Notes under the pieces: model-generated
What the model was told of the DNA's origin: nothing
Seen by the model: the letters and a program-made list of their open reading frames with translations, nothing else
Database searches by the model: none
Shown here: positions 47,724 through 59,899 of the stretch, in pieces
Layout: each line of letters starts with the position of its first letter
How positions within the stretch are numbered: position 1 is the stretch's first letter
Source: Cladochytrium replicatum
Taxonomy: Eukaryota; Chytridiomycota; Chytridiomycetes; Cladochytriales; Cladochytriaceae
Assembly (NCBI GenBank): GCA_025526935.1
Contig: JAHLKD010000023.1
Span: 1 to 64,000, forward strand
Direction: 5' to 3'
Length of the DNA stretch: 64,000 bases
Position numbers and translations under genes: made by a program

Positions 47724-48234
47724 GTGGGATTTTGGACACTTTGTGTGTTGACCGACATGAATGAACTGAATTGTACATCATTTAGGGGAAGAGGGTCACG
47801 AGGAAGATCTGGTCGCGCTCATCGGGGTATAGACCCACCTGGTGAGTCAGATGATAAAATAGTTACTTTGAAGTGTGCTGAACACTTGTACAGAAGGTGG
47901 TGGATCATGCTGCTTGTGTTGTAGTTTCTGGTGTACAGAGTGCTGTTACTACTGAGCTGCTTTGGATTCCATTAATTTTTTTTGATTGTTCATGACGAAA
48001 TGTGTGTCGTTTACGTTAGGTTTAATTTTTGGTGGCATTATTATTCTTTTTTTCCGGTATATCATAAAATTGATAATTGCCATTTGCCGGTTTTGGTTTG
48101 TTTTCGTTGAATCTGTTGTATCGACAGCTTTTTTGTCATTTTACACTGCCATTTTTCGTAGACTATTGTTTCACATATCCTCCACCCAAACGCCACTAAA
48201 AACCCTCCCAAAGTCCAACTCGAACAACTTCAGC
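47724..48234. other. Intergenic between paralogs 2 and 3
   Basis: About 510 bp, T-rich in the second half; no gene. Translation upstream of 48235 is hydrophobic but only from a non-AUG frame and was not used. Confidence 0.45.
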
Positions 48235-48876
48235 ATGAGCAACCAGTACATCCCGCCGCCAAACCCGGTTGTCTCTGCGCAACCTGCTAGCCCAGCTCAA
48301 GCGGGCGTTCCACCGCAGCCTTACATGCCCGTTGCACCAGCTGCTGGAGCTGAAGCAGCGTACACGCCTCCTGCTCCAGCTCCAGGCTATGTCCCTTACC
48401 CAGCTTACCAGCCTCCTCCGGCCAGCGGTGAAGTCCCTCCCGCATACTACGAATCCAAACCCAACTTCGCGGCGCCCCCTCAGCCTTACTTCCCGCCTCA
48501 ACCCGGTCCATATGTCGTCGGCGTGCCGCCTGTGCCAGCCAACAAAGAAGCGTACAAAGATCCGTGCCTGACCGCGATGGGCATCATCTTTTCAATCCTT
48601 TTCGGGTTCATTTCTTTCTTGGGATACTGCTGCATTGATGGACCTCGCAAAATCAGTTACACACTCGGGCTTGCTATTGGCCTGCCGATCCTTGGAATCA
48701 GTTCAGTTGTGCTGTATTTGACTCTCGGGTCGAACTACTATTCGTTCTACTACTTGTCTCCCACATATTATATCGTCTACGGCGTCATTGATGTGCTCGC
48801 AGGTGTTTTTGCGGGGTACAATTATCTGCAGATGAAGAAGCAGTTCCTCTCCGCTTTCCCTGCTGGATCTGCTTAA
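48235..48876 (+). CDS. Small tetraspan-like membrane protein, paralog 3 of 3
   Basis: 213 aa, one exon. N-terminal half is a Pro/Ala/Tyr-rich low-complexity tail of about 115 aa; then FSILFGFISFLGYCC, KISYTLGLAIGLPILGI, VVLYLTLGSNYYSFYYL and YIVYGVIDVLAGVFAGYNYL. Closest to paralog 2 in the KISYTLGLAIGLP and GVID segments. The Pro-rich tails resemble those of cortical adaptor or secretory-carrier proteins, but I recognise no named family. Confidence 0.78.
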   Translation: MSNQYIPPPNPVVSAQPASPAQAGVPPQPYMPVAPAAGAEAAYTPPAPAPGYVPYPAYQPPPASGEVPPAYYESKPNFAAPPQPYFPPQPGPYVVGVPPVPANKEAYKDPCLTAMGIIFSILFGFISFLGYCCIDGPRKISYTLGLAIGLPILGISSVVLYLTLGSNYYSFYYLSPTYYIVYGVIDVLAGVFAGYNYLQMKKQFLSAFPAGSA

Positions 48877-49401
48877 GAAGAGTAACATTGCTTCGGAGCT
48901 GCACTATCATCTCCTAGTCTATTCTGCTGTTGGTGATTATGAGTTCCTATTTTATGTCTCTTTTTTTGTATGTTAAAATTAGTACTAGTCTTATTCTTAA
49001 ATATTAGTAGTAGCTCAGCGATCCTTGACTCTACCTGTGTGTGATCCGCCGAGCGATTCTCCAGTTCTATCCCTCCCGATTTCCAAACACACAAAAAGCC
49101 ATTTGCACCCTTTACCACGGATTGCCCGCTCAGCCACCCTCCAAAACGTCTTCTTTCCGCGGCAAATCGGCTCAGACCGCCATCCACCTCTTCCGGTGCT
49201 CGGCCTTACGAACGAAAACCACTGACCTCCATTCGTTCACCGCTGGCCCAGTAGGACCACGCCGTCCCCGGGGGACCCCAAACAAACACAAAAGACACTG
49301 AAGTGCCTTTTTCCAATCACAAGCACCGCCCTGCTCCAAACGCTGCAGCTTGCCGCACAAAAGAACACAAGGACGACCCCCTGCCGGTGAATGTGGAAGA
49401 C
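48877..49401. other. Intergenic upstream of the velvet gene
   Basis: About 525 bp; CT-rich from 49030. In-frame sequence continues upstream of the chosen velvet ATG to 49226 without another ATG, so a longer 5' exon cannot be excluded. Confidence 0.4.
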
Positions 49402-50964
49402 ATGGCCGTCATCGAACTTCCCACATCAAACGAAGGACCTTTAATACTCCTCAGCACCCCACAACTCAACCCTTCGGACACTGTGTATGCCGGTCAGCTG
49501 GCTATGGTCAGTTGTTCGGAAGCCAAGCCTTATATTGAGCCAAGCGAACCCTTTGGCGTGACTTACACCGGAAATGGCGAAACAAACATGGGGAGAAACG
49601 TCGAAATGATTTTGAGCGGTCCAGATTCTGAGGATTCGGTGCTGTCGCAAACAAGATTGTACTTTAATGGACGTTCGATGGGTTGCGGTTCATCGACAAA
49701 TCTTTTGCATACAAAACCCGGTCAAAGAGATCCAGAACCAACGGACGGAGATGCGGAACGCGGGCGATCCACGAAAGCGTTCGCTGGTGGTGCGGGTTCA
49801 TCGTCAACATCGGCTTCCGCGTCGTCCTCGTCCATGACATCTGCAGATCCGACTACGAATGATCAAAGCGATCCGCAAATTTTCATATCGAACGACTGGA
49901 ATGATGTGGAGAATGCGCGATCTCGGTAAGCACCGATGGGATTGGATTGTCTGGCTGAATACTTACATTCCAGCGCACACCGGAATCATAACCAGATTCG
50001 TGATGCATATAGTACAGCAGCCTAGACAATCGCGGATGTGCGGGTCCGGAGATATGGACAGACGAATGGTCGATCCGGTACGCTCTCCTTCTTTCAATTG
50101 TTTGAACTGGTCTGATTGATCTCGATCTTTTTCGAATAAAAGACGCCAGTGATTGAAGTCATGGTCAAGAATGTGGAGACTGGAGAAGAAACGTAAACTT
50201 TAAATCCCCCCATTTCAGTTCGGTTGTTCTGAGTGCCCTCTTCTTTGCGTTTAGTGTCCCCGACGAGTCGGACCCCAGAGTTCACATGCTGTCAGTAACA
50301 GCAGTCCTGATGGACGAGAACAGGCAACCGATTCCAAGCACCAACGAACCACCGTATCGAAATCTTTTGGTAGGCAACTGCATTGCCTCGCCCATGTTTT
50401 TGCACGCGAATGAGATCGTGGATGAAGAAGGATTTGCGCCGCTAGATACTTCTTCTAGCGATCCAAATCTGAAACGATGCCTCTTCGTGTTTGCCGACCT
50501 GTCCATCCGAAACGCCGGGCGGTATACCATCCAGTTTGCCTTGACCTCCATCAACCAGTGAGCACAACCCCTGGTGCATTTCGTCTCCTCCATTCTTACC
50601 GAGGTTTTATTAATTAAGATCACTTGGTTTCACACCTGGCTATACCGGGCCTGTTGGGAGAATCCTGATGTCGGAATTCTCTGAGCTCATTGTCGTGTAT
50701 AGGCCCAAGGACTTCCCTGGTGTGTACAAGACCTCACCTCTATCCCGTGCGCTTCGTCAGCACGGCTTCAGAATACCCATCAGTCCGGGCTTTCGACGGA
50801 CCGACATCCCGACAACGCACACGACTCCGGGAAGTTCTTCTCTTGCGTCAGGGAGTGTGAATGCGCCAGATTCGGAGCAGGATGCAGATACGCCTGGTGA
50901 TAACAGGGTGACGAGAAGCAACAGCGGCAGAAAGAGTCGCGCCAGAAACGAAGAAAGGATGTAG
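49402..50964 (+). CDS. Velvet-domain transcriptional regulator
   Basis: Fungal nuclear regulator with an NF-kappa-B-like DNA-binding velvet fold that links development and secondary metabolism. Exons 49402-49925, 49996-50077, 50143-50192, 50255-50557 and 50619-50964 give about 434 aa in frame. Velvet hallmarks: HIVQQPRQSRMCGSGDMDRR with MVDPTP, then PRVHMLSVTAVLMDEN, LLVGNCIASPM, FVFADLSIRNAGRYTIQFAL and VVYRPKDFPGVY with SPLSRALRQHGFRIPI. A Ser-rich disordered region precedes the domain and another tail follows. The ATG at 49402 is the first in frame after a stop. VeA, VelB, VosA and VelC types cannot be separated by eye. Confidence 0.9.
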
Positions 50965-53162
50965 GGAAGGCCTGTGGCGGAGGGGTTTGCAACCCGAAGG
51001 TGTGTAAGGTGTTGGATTGAGGGTTACACGGTTTCAGTGCGGTTTGGGATCGGCTGGGAGGCGGGTTGGACCATCGATGTGGGACCCGAGATTGTCACCC
51101 TCTCGGTTTCCGACGCTTGCAAATTTGAGATATTCCACGTTCGGTTGGGGTCCTTTCTTCCTTGGACCACCTATCGGCGTAAGTTGGGTGTTCGGTTGTC
51201 TGTAGTCGCTTCTTCAGCTTTGTGCACTCCATATTCGTTCTGGGTAATTTGTCTCCGTTTAAAGACCATTTAAGTTGGGCTCCATTTTTTCTTCTTTTTC
51301 TCTCTGGATTCGTCATCCTGCAATATTACATTTGGCAAAACAAAATCTTCCCGGTGTAATCGATTGCGAGTGAGAATAGATGCCCGACTCGTGTGTTTCA
51401 GTTAACATCGTTTTCAAGTTCATTTTTCTTGGTTTGTTTATCTGCATGTAACCCACAACTTTGAAACTTCTAGTCGCAACATTTGTATCCCCCTGCGAGA
51501 GCCATTTAGTGTACCCCCTTACCCAATTTTCTGTATTTCCTCCTTTTAGCCCAACTTTCTTTCCAACCCCATTGAACTAAGCGTGTGAAACAAATTCCCA
51601 CCTTCCATTAGGAAAGTCTCGCCACCATCGATCCACAGAGCCCTGTGCGCAGGACCGCATACCAGCTCCTGTGCTCTGGGACGAACAAGCAACAGTCTGC
51701 GTTAGCTGACGAGGTTCTCTTACGGCTAACTCGGCAGGGCTTGGCTCAGCGCACTGCTACTTGAGATCCTGCCACGATCGGAACTTCAGCGCTGGAAGGG
51801 CGTCATATGAAAAGGTTCTTCGCAGCCACAATTTCATGAGACGATTGTACTGACTCTTGTACGGCGCAACTGCAGTCGGAAAAAGACGCAAGACTAATGG
51901 TAGCGTGAGCAACGATCTAGCAGCATTCAAGTTTCTTGTAGACGAGCCTATTCGAGCGGAGGATGCCGAACAGAAACAGCACCGTCTGTGTGTCGTCGAC
52001 CAGCTTAAGAAGAAGGATAGTAAGACTCCAATGTCTAAGTGGTGCGGAGCTTTTCTGTTATTCACATTCGACAGCCTAGCGTTATACTCAACTTCACATT
52101 CGACAGCCTACCGTTATCCTCAACCTCAAACAATTAAGGAAGCGAAAATTGTCAAGCGCCCCTAGCTCCAACACAGAGAACGATATCCCTAGAAGAGCAT
52201 CACTGACACTCACTCGGCCGAAAGCGAAAGGTTTGGTATTGGACACAATGAAATGAGCTCCAACACAGTTAATGTTCGTCGCCGTCTCCAAGCCTCTCCT
52301 TCGAGCTCCAATGTTGGCTCTTTCCTCATGGTGGGCAATCTCCCCCGCTAGCTAAGACGGAACGAACATCAGACCATCGTGGCACATCTATCCCAACTGG
52401 GGGAGAAGAAGCGGCAGGAGCGCAGGGAAAAGAACAGGAAACCAGACGCAACGGGGAAGCCTACCAAAGCGCAATAAAGCAAAGCTGCATAAGCAAAGCT
52501 CGCGACTCAAGTGATGCAGGTTAGCGATCCCCCGAGATGCCCAATCTTCAATGAGTCAAATTCAAGGATTTAGAGCTTCGTCTCGCCGAATGTGACTTCT
52601 GACCAACTGAGTGTAGGGAGTGAATCGACGGCCATCGGCAAATTCTCACGATCTTCTATTCCCGCTCAAGACAGCTGGTTCAGACAAGAGACTCGGAATA
52701 TTCAACAATGGCAAGCGATCAGATTGCTGCAGGTACTTCTCAGAACGTAGTGCTTCTTTCAAACTAAGCGCGTCACTGCTTCTCTCTCATTGGAAGAAGC
52801 CGGTTTTCACGGCATCGCCCAGCCTAAACTTCTCCAAGACTCTCAAAATCCGCCAAGCATCCTCAAGACGACACGCGCAAGACTGTCGAGTTCTTTGCAT
52901 CAAAGAAGTCATCCTCTCAGCGTATGCCGTGCAAGCGACGTCGTTCGGGGAACAAAGATCAAGACGAAGAGTTTCCAGACATCTCTGCTTCTCTGGTGAA
53001 ACAGGCACTGACTATGGACGATGCTGGGGACCGTATATCCTCTACTGAGGTTGAAAAAGTCGCACACGATGCAAGAACGAAGGTTATTCCACATGCTCAT
53101 CGATGATTATTCCCATTTAATATTTCAAAACAAAAATCTGTCAATCTACTGAAGGAAAACTG
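50965..53162. other. 2.2-kb region without a resolvable gene
   Basis: Includes the velvet 3' UTR. A 32-bp tandem duplication with two mismatches lies at 52061-52092 and 52093-52124. Plus frames at 51857-52165 and 52620-53106 look mildly coding. In the latter, TVEFFASKKSSSQRMPCKRR and an acidic stretch (QDEEFPDIS) fall in one frame, but no start, splice sites or family could be fixed. Confidence 0.35.
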
Positions 53163-54309
53163 ATGGTTTCATTTTCCGATTCTGAAGAGAACGTAAGAAA
53201 AGCGAGGAGGGGCTTTGAAGGACGAGACCTCTCGGGACTGGAGATCGATGCAAATGCTGGGGACATTAAAGATATTTCGACTCTCTCGGACTCGGATAAA
53301 AGCTGAATCCCGGGAACGGCACAGGAGGGAGAGGGAAGCTCTTGGACAAAAGAAAGGGGAAGCGGAAGCCAGATGGGAAGGTGAGATGAAAGGTACACAC
53401 CTTGAGAACGTGCTGGGCCGACAGCTTTGTTTTACACAGCGCCAAAGCATGAGGTGGAGGTTGTGATTTATGTGTCGCCAGGGTCAGGTTCATTGAAGCA
53501 AAAGGTAAGGATGTTCTGGTTTATTGAGTTTGTTTAGCATCCAAGTGAGACCAGGTGAAGGTTGGGACGGAGATGGAGAAGAGGATACCGATGATAAATC
53601 ACAAGGTTCTCCACGCACAACGTACCCACCACCCGAAACGAGTCAGGTCAAGGAAATTCGACCCAGTTCGCAATGTACGCAGCATACGCAGGCCAGGGTG
53701 CGGGATGTGAGGAGCAGCATAACGAAGAATCTCTTGAGAATCCAGACCATGCACAGACAGATTACATGTCCGTTTGGGACGACTGAAGATCTTGATGTAG
53801 GCAGTGCAATGATGTTACTGAAACATACCAAGTTGGTAACTTTTAAACTTATTGTGATAACTACAGGGTAAATTTATCACAGATGGTTATCAAATGGATG
53901 GTTTGCACCCCTGTGAAGAGAATCTGGGAATGTCTTGGGGAGGAGAAGACGAATATGTCTGCGGGGATTACGAAGGATAATCATCAGATTGGAATGGTGT
54001 ATTCGGGCCAGGAGGCCTGCGATTGACTGCGGGCGATCCCTGCTCAAAAATATGTTTGAGCCAAGCAAGACTGCGTTTTTGGCAACGACTTTATACACCA
54101 ACGTTACCCTTTTGAAGAATGCGAATTGACGACGAGGTTACTATGGATGGGATGAAGGGGACGAATTTGGAAACTACGAACTGAATGAGGAGTTGGGCAA
54201 CAGGAATGCAGTTGGGATTGTGGACGATCAAGGGACCAAAGACGTAATGACCATTCGCACCCAAGTGGTCTCAATTCCCTGGGTCCCATTTGAGTCCATT
54301 AAACATTAA
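53163..54309 (+). CDS. Hypothetical multi-exon gene, acidic and disordered (model incomplete)
   Basis: Several plus-strand segments look like exons of one gene: one from the ATG at 53163 (MVSFSDSEE), a Glu/Arg-rich coiled-coil-like segment (RERHRREREALGQKKGEAEA) that needs an intron or frame change near 53300, KHEVEVVIYVSPGSGSLKQK after an intron starting at 53390, an Asp/Glu-rich segment (EGWDGDGEEDTDDKS) near 53565, and a last exon ending FESIKH at 54309. Composition is acidic and disordered. The family is not recognised and exon joins after 53500 are uncertain, so treat the span as approximate. Confidence 0.4.
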
Positions 54310-54455
54310 TTAAACAATTTCTCTGTGGCGCATTCCCACAGCCACTCAAAACTTTCCGTGGCAGTGCCAGCGAAGAATTCATCGGTGGTTTCTTGCTCTC
54401 CCAGAGACTGAGAACCTGACTCTGCCCACCCCGCACCTCTTTCTAGACCACAGTA

Positions 54456-55991
54456 ATGGACCGCAGGTCGATTTGCGGATGCCTGTTCTGGCTCAAAACC
54501 CTCCTGGCTATGGCTCTGGCCCTCGGTGCTCTCGGTGGTCAGGCCTACTTCGTCTACTACAAATATAAAGCTCGCATCGCGGAGGTGGCCGTTCAGCGCG
54601 CATTTAACAACGCTACAGGTGGTGCCGACGACCCAAACCAGGGAGTCACCGTCGTTATCGACCCCACCGTGTGCTTCGCTCCCGCTGCTTCTATCGTCCG
54701 CAATGCCACCAGCCTTCGCGCTGGTGTCAGCAATGTCATCACTCAGGGCCACCGTCTCGAGCCACCGGAAGGTGTGCGTCTTTTCGGTTTCGCTATCGAC
54801 TACTCGCAGGACACTCCCGTCCAGCTTCAGGCCCGTCTCGGTGGCCGTGAGCCTCCAGTCATTGCTGGTTTTGTGCAGATTACTCCAACCGACTTGGCTG
54901 AGAACATGGCCAACTGGTTCGCTCAGACTACTTCGGAAGTCAACGGTATCCTCGAGTTGACCGTCATGCCCAACGTCACTTTGTCCAGCTTCACCCAGGC
55001 TACCTGGGACAACCTTGCCATTCTCATGTACCGCATGAACACACGTCACGGTGTTCCCATCTTGCTCCGTTTCGCTCACGAAATGAACGGTATGACTGAC
55101 TTAATTTTCTCGCAAGTTTTTCTTGACAATTGACATTTATTAGGTAACTGGGGTCCCTACGGTCAGCGACCCGTTGCCTTCAAGGCCGCATGGCAAGCAC
55201 TGACCAAGGCTGTTCGCTTGCGTACCAACATGACCGGTACGTGTTCTGCCACTCTAAATTCTGTTGTTTTTCTCATCATTCGGAATTCCCCAGCAATGGT
55301 GTGGGGTCCCAACCCTGGTTCTGGATACCCTTACGGTGTTTCGGCGACTCAGCCCGTTCCCGCCGTCGCATCTGACGAATTCAGGGCTCTGGACACCAAC
55401 AACGACGGCAAGCTGGATGAGAACGACGATCCCTATGGGCCTTTCTGGCCCGGAGAAGAATATGTCGACTGGGTCGGTATGTCTATGTACAACTATGGCT
55501 ACAGTGCCGCCACCAGGAACTACGTTACCATCCCCGCCAACTACATCCAGACCCAGCTCTCTGGCCCCTGGACCGGCACCACCGGAGCGCCCTTCCAGGA
55601 CTTTTACAACCGCTTCGTGAACCAGTTCGCCAAGCCGTTCATCATTACCGAATCCGGCAGCCCATACGTTGTCGTTCCCGGCGCCAACACCGCGACTGCG
55701 GACGAGATTACGCAGAAGCGAGCGTGGTGGAGGCAGATGATCACGTTCCTCCAGGACCCTACGTACTACCCCAACCTCAAGGCCGTGGTGCACTTTGAGG
55801 AAGCCAAGAACGAGCTTGCGGACACGACGGTGGTGTACAAGGACTTTACGGTCACGACCAAGACTGGTTTGCGTGACCTCTTCCTTGCCGACATTGCGGC
55901 ATACGAGAGGTCGACGGCTTCGCAACCCGGTCCCATTACATGGGGAAGGAGCTTGAACTACACCTGCAACGGTCAGATCAGGCTTATCTAG
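54456..55991 (+). CDS. GH26 family glycosidase (endo-beta-1,4-mannanase-like), membrane-anchored
   Basis: Retaining glycoside hydrolase of clan GH-A, probably acting on beta-mannan or a related wall polymer. Exons 54456-55089, 55144-55236 and 55294-55991 give 474 aa. Residues about 10-33 (FWLKTLLAMALALGALGGQA) form an uncleaved-looking signal anchor, so the catalytic domain faces outside or the lumen. Proposed acid/base Glu lies in LLRFAHEMNGNWGPYGQ and the nucleophile Glu in PFIITESGS; MVWGPNPGSGYPYG is also typical of the family. An EF-hand-like loop DTNNDGKLDENDD sits between, suggesting calcium binding. Several NxS/T sites occur. Substrate specificity cannot be told from sequence. Confidence 0.85.
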
Positions 55992-57958
55992 ATGAAGAAA
56001 GAAGATCGTCTTTTTTAGAGCAGTGACGAGAAATTTCTTGGGGTTTACTTTTGCAAATTTTTTTGTGATGAGTTGGATGATTTCTTCTTTTTTGCCCTTC
56101 TTTTATCCTTGTGTTTTGGAGAGCTTCTTTAATCTTGTTCCCAATGTTTTTGTGGAATACAGCAGGTGTGGTACTCCCTACTTATTCTCTTTTTGCGTCT
56201 GTTCGTTGTGCAATCTGAGGCATTTGAGTTTCTATTGTTTGTTGCGGTTGGAGTGAGATTGCTGACATATTTAGAATTTGTATTGAGGTCCACATTCGTG
56301 TTCGCTAATTGTGTGCATATCTTTCCCAAATGCTAGAGGCCTTGCACTTTTGCTTTGAGCATGCGTCGTTGGATTGGAGGGAGAAAGAAATATAGAAAAG
56401 TTTACACAAGAACAGATTCCTGAAGTTCTCAACAACCCATGCTTCCCACCGTTCCAAAACTGCTGCAATAAAAGCTTTTAGGCCTGCTCTAAGCAAATGA
56501 TGAGTTCTTCCCTAGCTAAAACAGTGTCAGACTCTCTGACCTTGATTGGTGGTATCTTACAGGTTCGTTCTTTATCTCCAAAGACACACTGCTTTCATCG
56601 AATTCTCCATCTTCTTCCAACATGCTAATCAAGCTTTGTTGCCTGCAAACATCACCAAACTTGCAATTCACTGCTTACACTTTTTCAAAACAATTAGCAC
56701 TCTGCCAATTGCATGTCTTTTCATTCTCCCGAGAGGTAGTGATCACAGCAACTCAAATACAACTGCAAGAAAAGAAAATCCATCATTATTTTGCTGCCCC
56801 TGAATTACAAATTTGGTTCTGATCTCTCAAATGTGTCAAAGCCACCACTAGTTGGTTTTCTTAAAAACGTAGGTTCTCTATTTTTGGAATGGCCAACAAA
56901 CGCCGACAAACTTCAAGATACGACCGCAACGGCTGTTGCCCTGCAAAAGAACGTGCACATCTTCGATCTCCAGGCGGAGCTTTCGTCTCCATGTTCTTCC
57001 AAACTACCTCTCGATATCCGCTCGAATCTGTCGATCATGGCACACCCTGATTTCCTCCACAGACTCGCTCTGGAAACCCCCACGTCCCAGCTGTTTCTTC
57101 ATTCCAACCAGGCGGAGGGGATGCCGCCACGTCACTTCCCCTGCCCGAATTGAGATCCAGCAACCCAACGCACTGCGGCGACGCATCTAAGCCCAAGGAC
57201 GGAATTGCCGACCATGCCTGCATGTACGTAATTCAGACTCGCGCTATAGCTACTCGTCGCCACAAACTTGCGCTTCCTCACATCAGCGTCTATGATCCGA
57301 CTCCTCACTGTTCCATCACCTCGACACAAGCTCCTTGCCGTGACGAACCAGGAGCATTCTCGTATTTACCAAAGTTGGTGTGGCTGGTGTGGCCCAGCAG
57401 GACACTTGACGAACAAATTGTTGAAGAAATTGGTGGCTGGTGTAATGTTATTGTGGCTAACTTTGTTTGATCTCCGCAATTTCATGTGAAACGTCTTTTG
57501 GCTTGTCTTGATCATTATTTGGCTTGCTATTTGTTTCTGTTTGCAGTTCGGATCGATTGAATGTTTTCTGGTGATCTGTTATAAAAGGGCAAGTGGGTCT
57601 TGGGAAATACATCATCACAAAGGGGGCGTATTTCACTGGTCTCTTCAAACTCTCACGAGCCCCAATCACAACATTATCACTCGTCCACTCCCACACGAAT
57701 TCAGTGCACCAGCCGCAGAACAGATATCTGTGGCGCTATCAATGATGAAGATACGGGCAAAATAAAAGGATACGAAATTAATTCCAGATCGCAATCCTAG
57801 TTTTGGTTTTCATAACTAAACGAAACATAGCGGCATGTCGAGAGGCGCTCAAACCGACCAACAGAAGGCGAAAGAAATGTTGCAAGAATTTGCAAAATAG
57901 GACGAAAAGTTAAGAATCTTCGAAAAATCCACTCCGCCGGGATGGATGCACATTAAAC
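55992..57958. other. Intergenic, boundary of the right accessory block
   Basis: 2 kb. Frame 56791-57153 reads somewhat protein-like (HIFDLQAEL, HPDFLHRLALE) but ends inside the inverted repeat and is not recognised. The segment 57120-57250 is the left arm of that repeat. Confidence 0.4.
57120..57250. repeat. Left arm of a ~130-bp inverted repeat
   Basis: Matches the reverse complement of 62719-62850 at roughly 90% identity by eye, including the block GATGCCGCCACGTCACTTCC at one end and GTAATTCAGACTCGCG near the other. The arms are about 5.5 kb apart and enclose the decayed gene block. Confidence 0.8.
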
Positions 57959-58700
57959 TCAGGGCCGAAAGAAAATCACGGTCACAAGAGCAAACATCGG
58001 GAACATGAACCCACAAGCCCACACAAGGTAACCCACAAAACTTAGCATCTTGACCCCGCTTTCCACTGGAATGTTTCGCAGCATGTTCGACGCTTTCCCA
58101 ATGTAACTCAAAGCTCGGAAGAACACAGCGCCGCAGGTGATCGCTTGCAAGATGTGCGCTTTCTCTGTCATGAGCACATCGGCGTCTCCTCCTGCAACGT
58201 TAAAGAACAAGAGATACGTCGGCGCGTTGTCCAGGAATCCCAAAAGCACACATGATATCCAGAAAAAGTGCCACGCCTCCTTGACTCCTGAGACAATGAA
58301 GCCCAACACTCCAGATTCTTGAAGCTCAAACATTATCAGGATCGGAACAAGGCAGAAAAAGATGTCCACCAGCCGTGAGTACAGAGTGAAAATCAGGGTA
58401 ATGAAAGGCAAATAGCCAGGAAAAGGGAGTGGAGGAGCTCGTAAATCGCCTGCAGCACTCCGTACTCAACTGCAAACGGTATGACCTGATTGTAATGGAG
58501 AATAATTTGGATGTGGAGGATGTGGAGGATACGTGCACATACGAAAGCGACGGAGCATAGCACGCCATAGACAGTTTCTCCACAGATGCACAGATGGGGC
58601 TTGAAGAGGGGAATGATAGCAATGCGGAGCAGCACTGCGAACGGGATTGCATAGGTCAATGGCACAGCAAGCTCAGCGACGGCAGCACCATCACCACCAG
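57959..58700 (-). pseudogene. Remnant of a CitMHS_2-type Na+/H+ antiporter-like transporter
   Basis: Membrane transporter of the type annotated in bacteria as putative sodium:proton antiporter or citrate transporter-like (PF16980, recognised by eye). The C-terminal part (58411-57959) is clear: LLGFLDNAPTYLLFFNVAGG, ILQAITCGAVFF, ALSYIGKASNMLRNIPVESG and VKMLSFVGYLVWACGFMFP. An N-terminal part in another frame (about 58700-58400) holds PLTYAIPFAVLLRIAIIPL and an EYG..-type loop, then LPFITLIFTLYS. The roughly 200-residue middle of the family is missing and the two halves are out of frame, so it is almost certainly non-functional. The family is mostly bacterial, so transfer is possible but unproven. 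Confidence 0.6.
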
Positions 58701-58850
58701 CTGCAGCCAGCAGAGTGCCTTCGCCCTTAAGGTTTGTTTCTCCGTCAGGAACGTTGGGACTGGACCTTTTGGATTAAAACTTAATTCAAGAATAAATTCT
58801 TTTGTTCAGATTCAAAACTGAAATTTTTTTACAATAAAACTGTGCATTTC

Positions 58851-59640
58851 CTAAATGTCCTCTGCCTCCAAATCGTCTCCAACCTCAAACACAAGTGTAG
58901 AGCACTCGTCCAACAAAGAATGAAGTAGCTCCTGTCCACGACACACCTCTCCATGCTCATCCACAAACTTCCCATCAGAAAGCATGTTGTCGATCTCGTC
59001 AAGGCGACGCTGAAGCTCCTCAAGCTGCTTCCAAGCCGCGATTCTTGAAGCTGCCAAAGCCGTCGAGAGTGATGAAGAAGATAAAGGATCGAGTGACTCC
59101 GTGGCACGACGCAGCCTCTCGGAGTTATGCTGATTTCGGAGACCCTTGAGTGGCGCCCTGATTTCACCAAGCCCTGTGTAGAAACAGGATCCGTGAGACA
59201 TATTCACGAGTTTATTACGTTGATCCTACCTGTTGCAACATCCATTAAAGAGGAGGATCAACGGGCTCTGCTCGCTCAAGAATCCGACCGATGAATCCCA
59301 ACCCACCTCGGACCACAGATACGACGCTAGCGGAAGCGGCATCCAGTGCTGCCATAGGCATTCCAACCACTGCTCTTCTCATCGCACCAGCAGCGCCTCT
59401 GAGCATCTCGTATGCACAACTTCCGTCTCGTCCCCTTCACCTTGTTTAATCCCAACCAGTGCATCCCTTGCCTCAGCCACCTTCTCCTTCACTACCGCTG
59501 TTGTCACCGTCCCGATCCCAACAGATTGAGCAACTTCAGCAAGCTGAACCGCCGAAGCACCTTGTTGCACGACAAGGGCTTCTTGCTCGACAAGACATTG
59601 GTGAGATCATACGCCTCTGTTTTCAGTGGTCGTTGTACGC
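58851..59640 (-). pseudogene. Hypothetical coiled-coil gene, fragmented
   Basis: Three minus segments in order: about 59640-59400 (QLAEVAQSVGIGTVTTAVV), 59400-59240 in another frame (RGAAGAMRRAVVGMPMAALD, ending PVDPPL), and 59207-58851 (118 codons; WKQLEELQRRLDEIDNMLSD, a heptad-like coiled coil with an acidic C terminus). A possible donor lies near 59230, but the frames of the first two parts do not join. Not recognised; either a multi-exon gene I cannot resolve or a decayed one. Confidence 0.3.
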
Positions 59641-59899
59641 AGAAGCATCCTGAAGAAAGCTGTCCCATGCATAAACAATGAACAACATAGCATTCACCGA
59701 ATTTCTCTCAATTGTAACTGGCAGAAGTATTCTTGCCATCAATGCGGGATACATCAACGGTAAGATAGTCAATCTCACTCTTGAATCCTTCATGCAGATT
59801 CTGAGAAATAGAGTCGAAAAACATACTCTTCCAAAATTTTTTTCAGAGGCCAATGTCCATTAAAGCAGTGGCCCGCTAGTTCGAGTTTTGGCATAGCAG

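Noticed and set aside
54306-55079. 257-codon minus-strand frame
   Set aside because: It is antisense to GH26 exon 1 and reflects codon bias of the real gene; no family motif.
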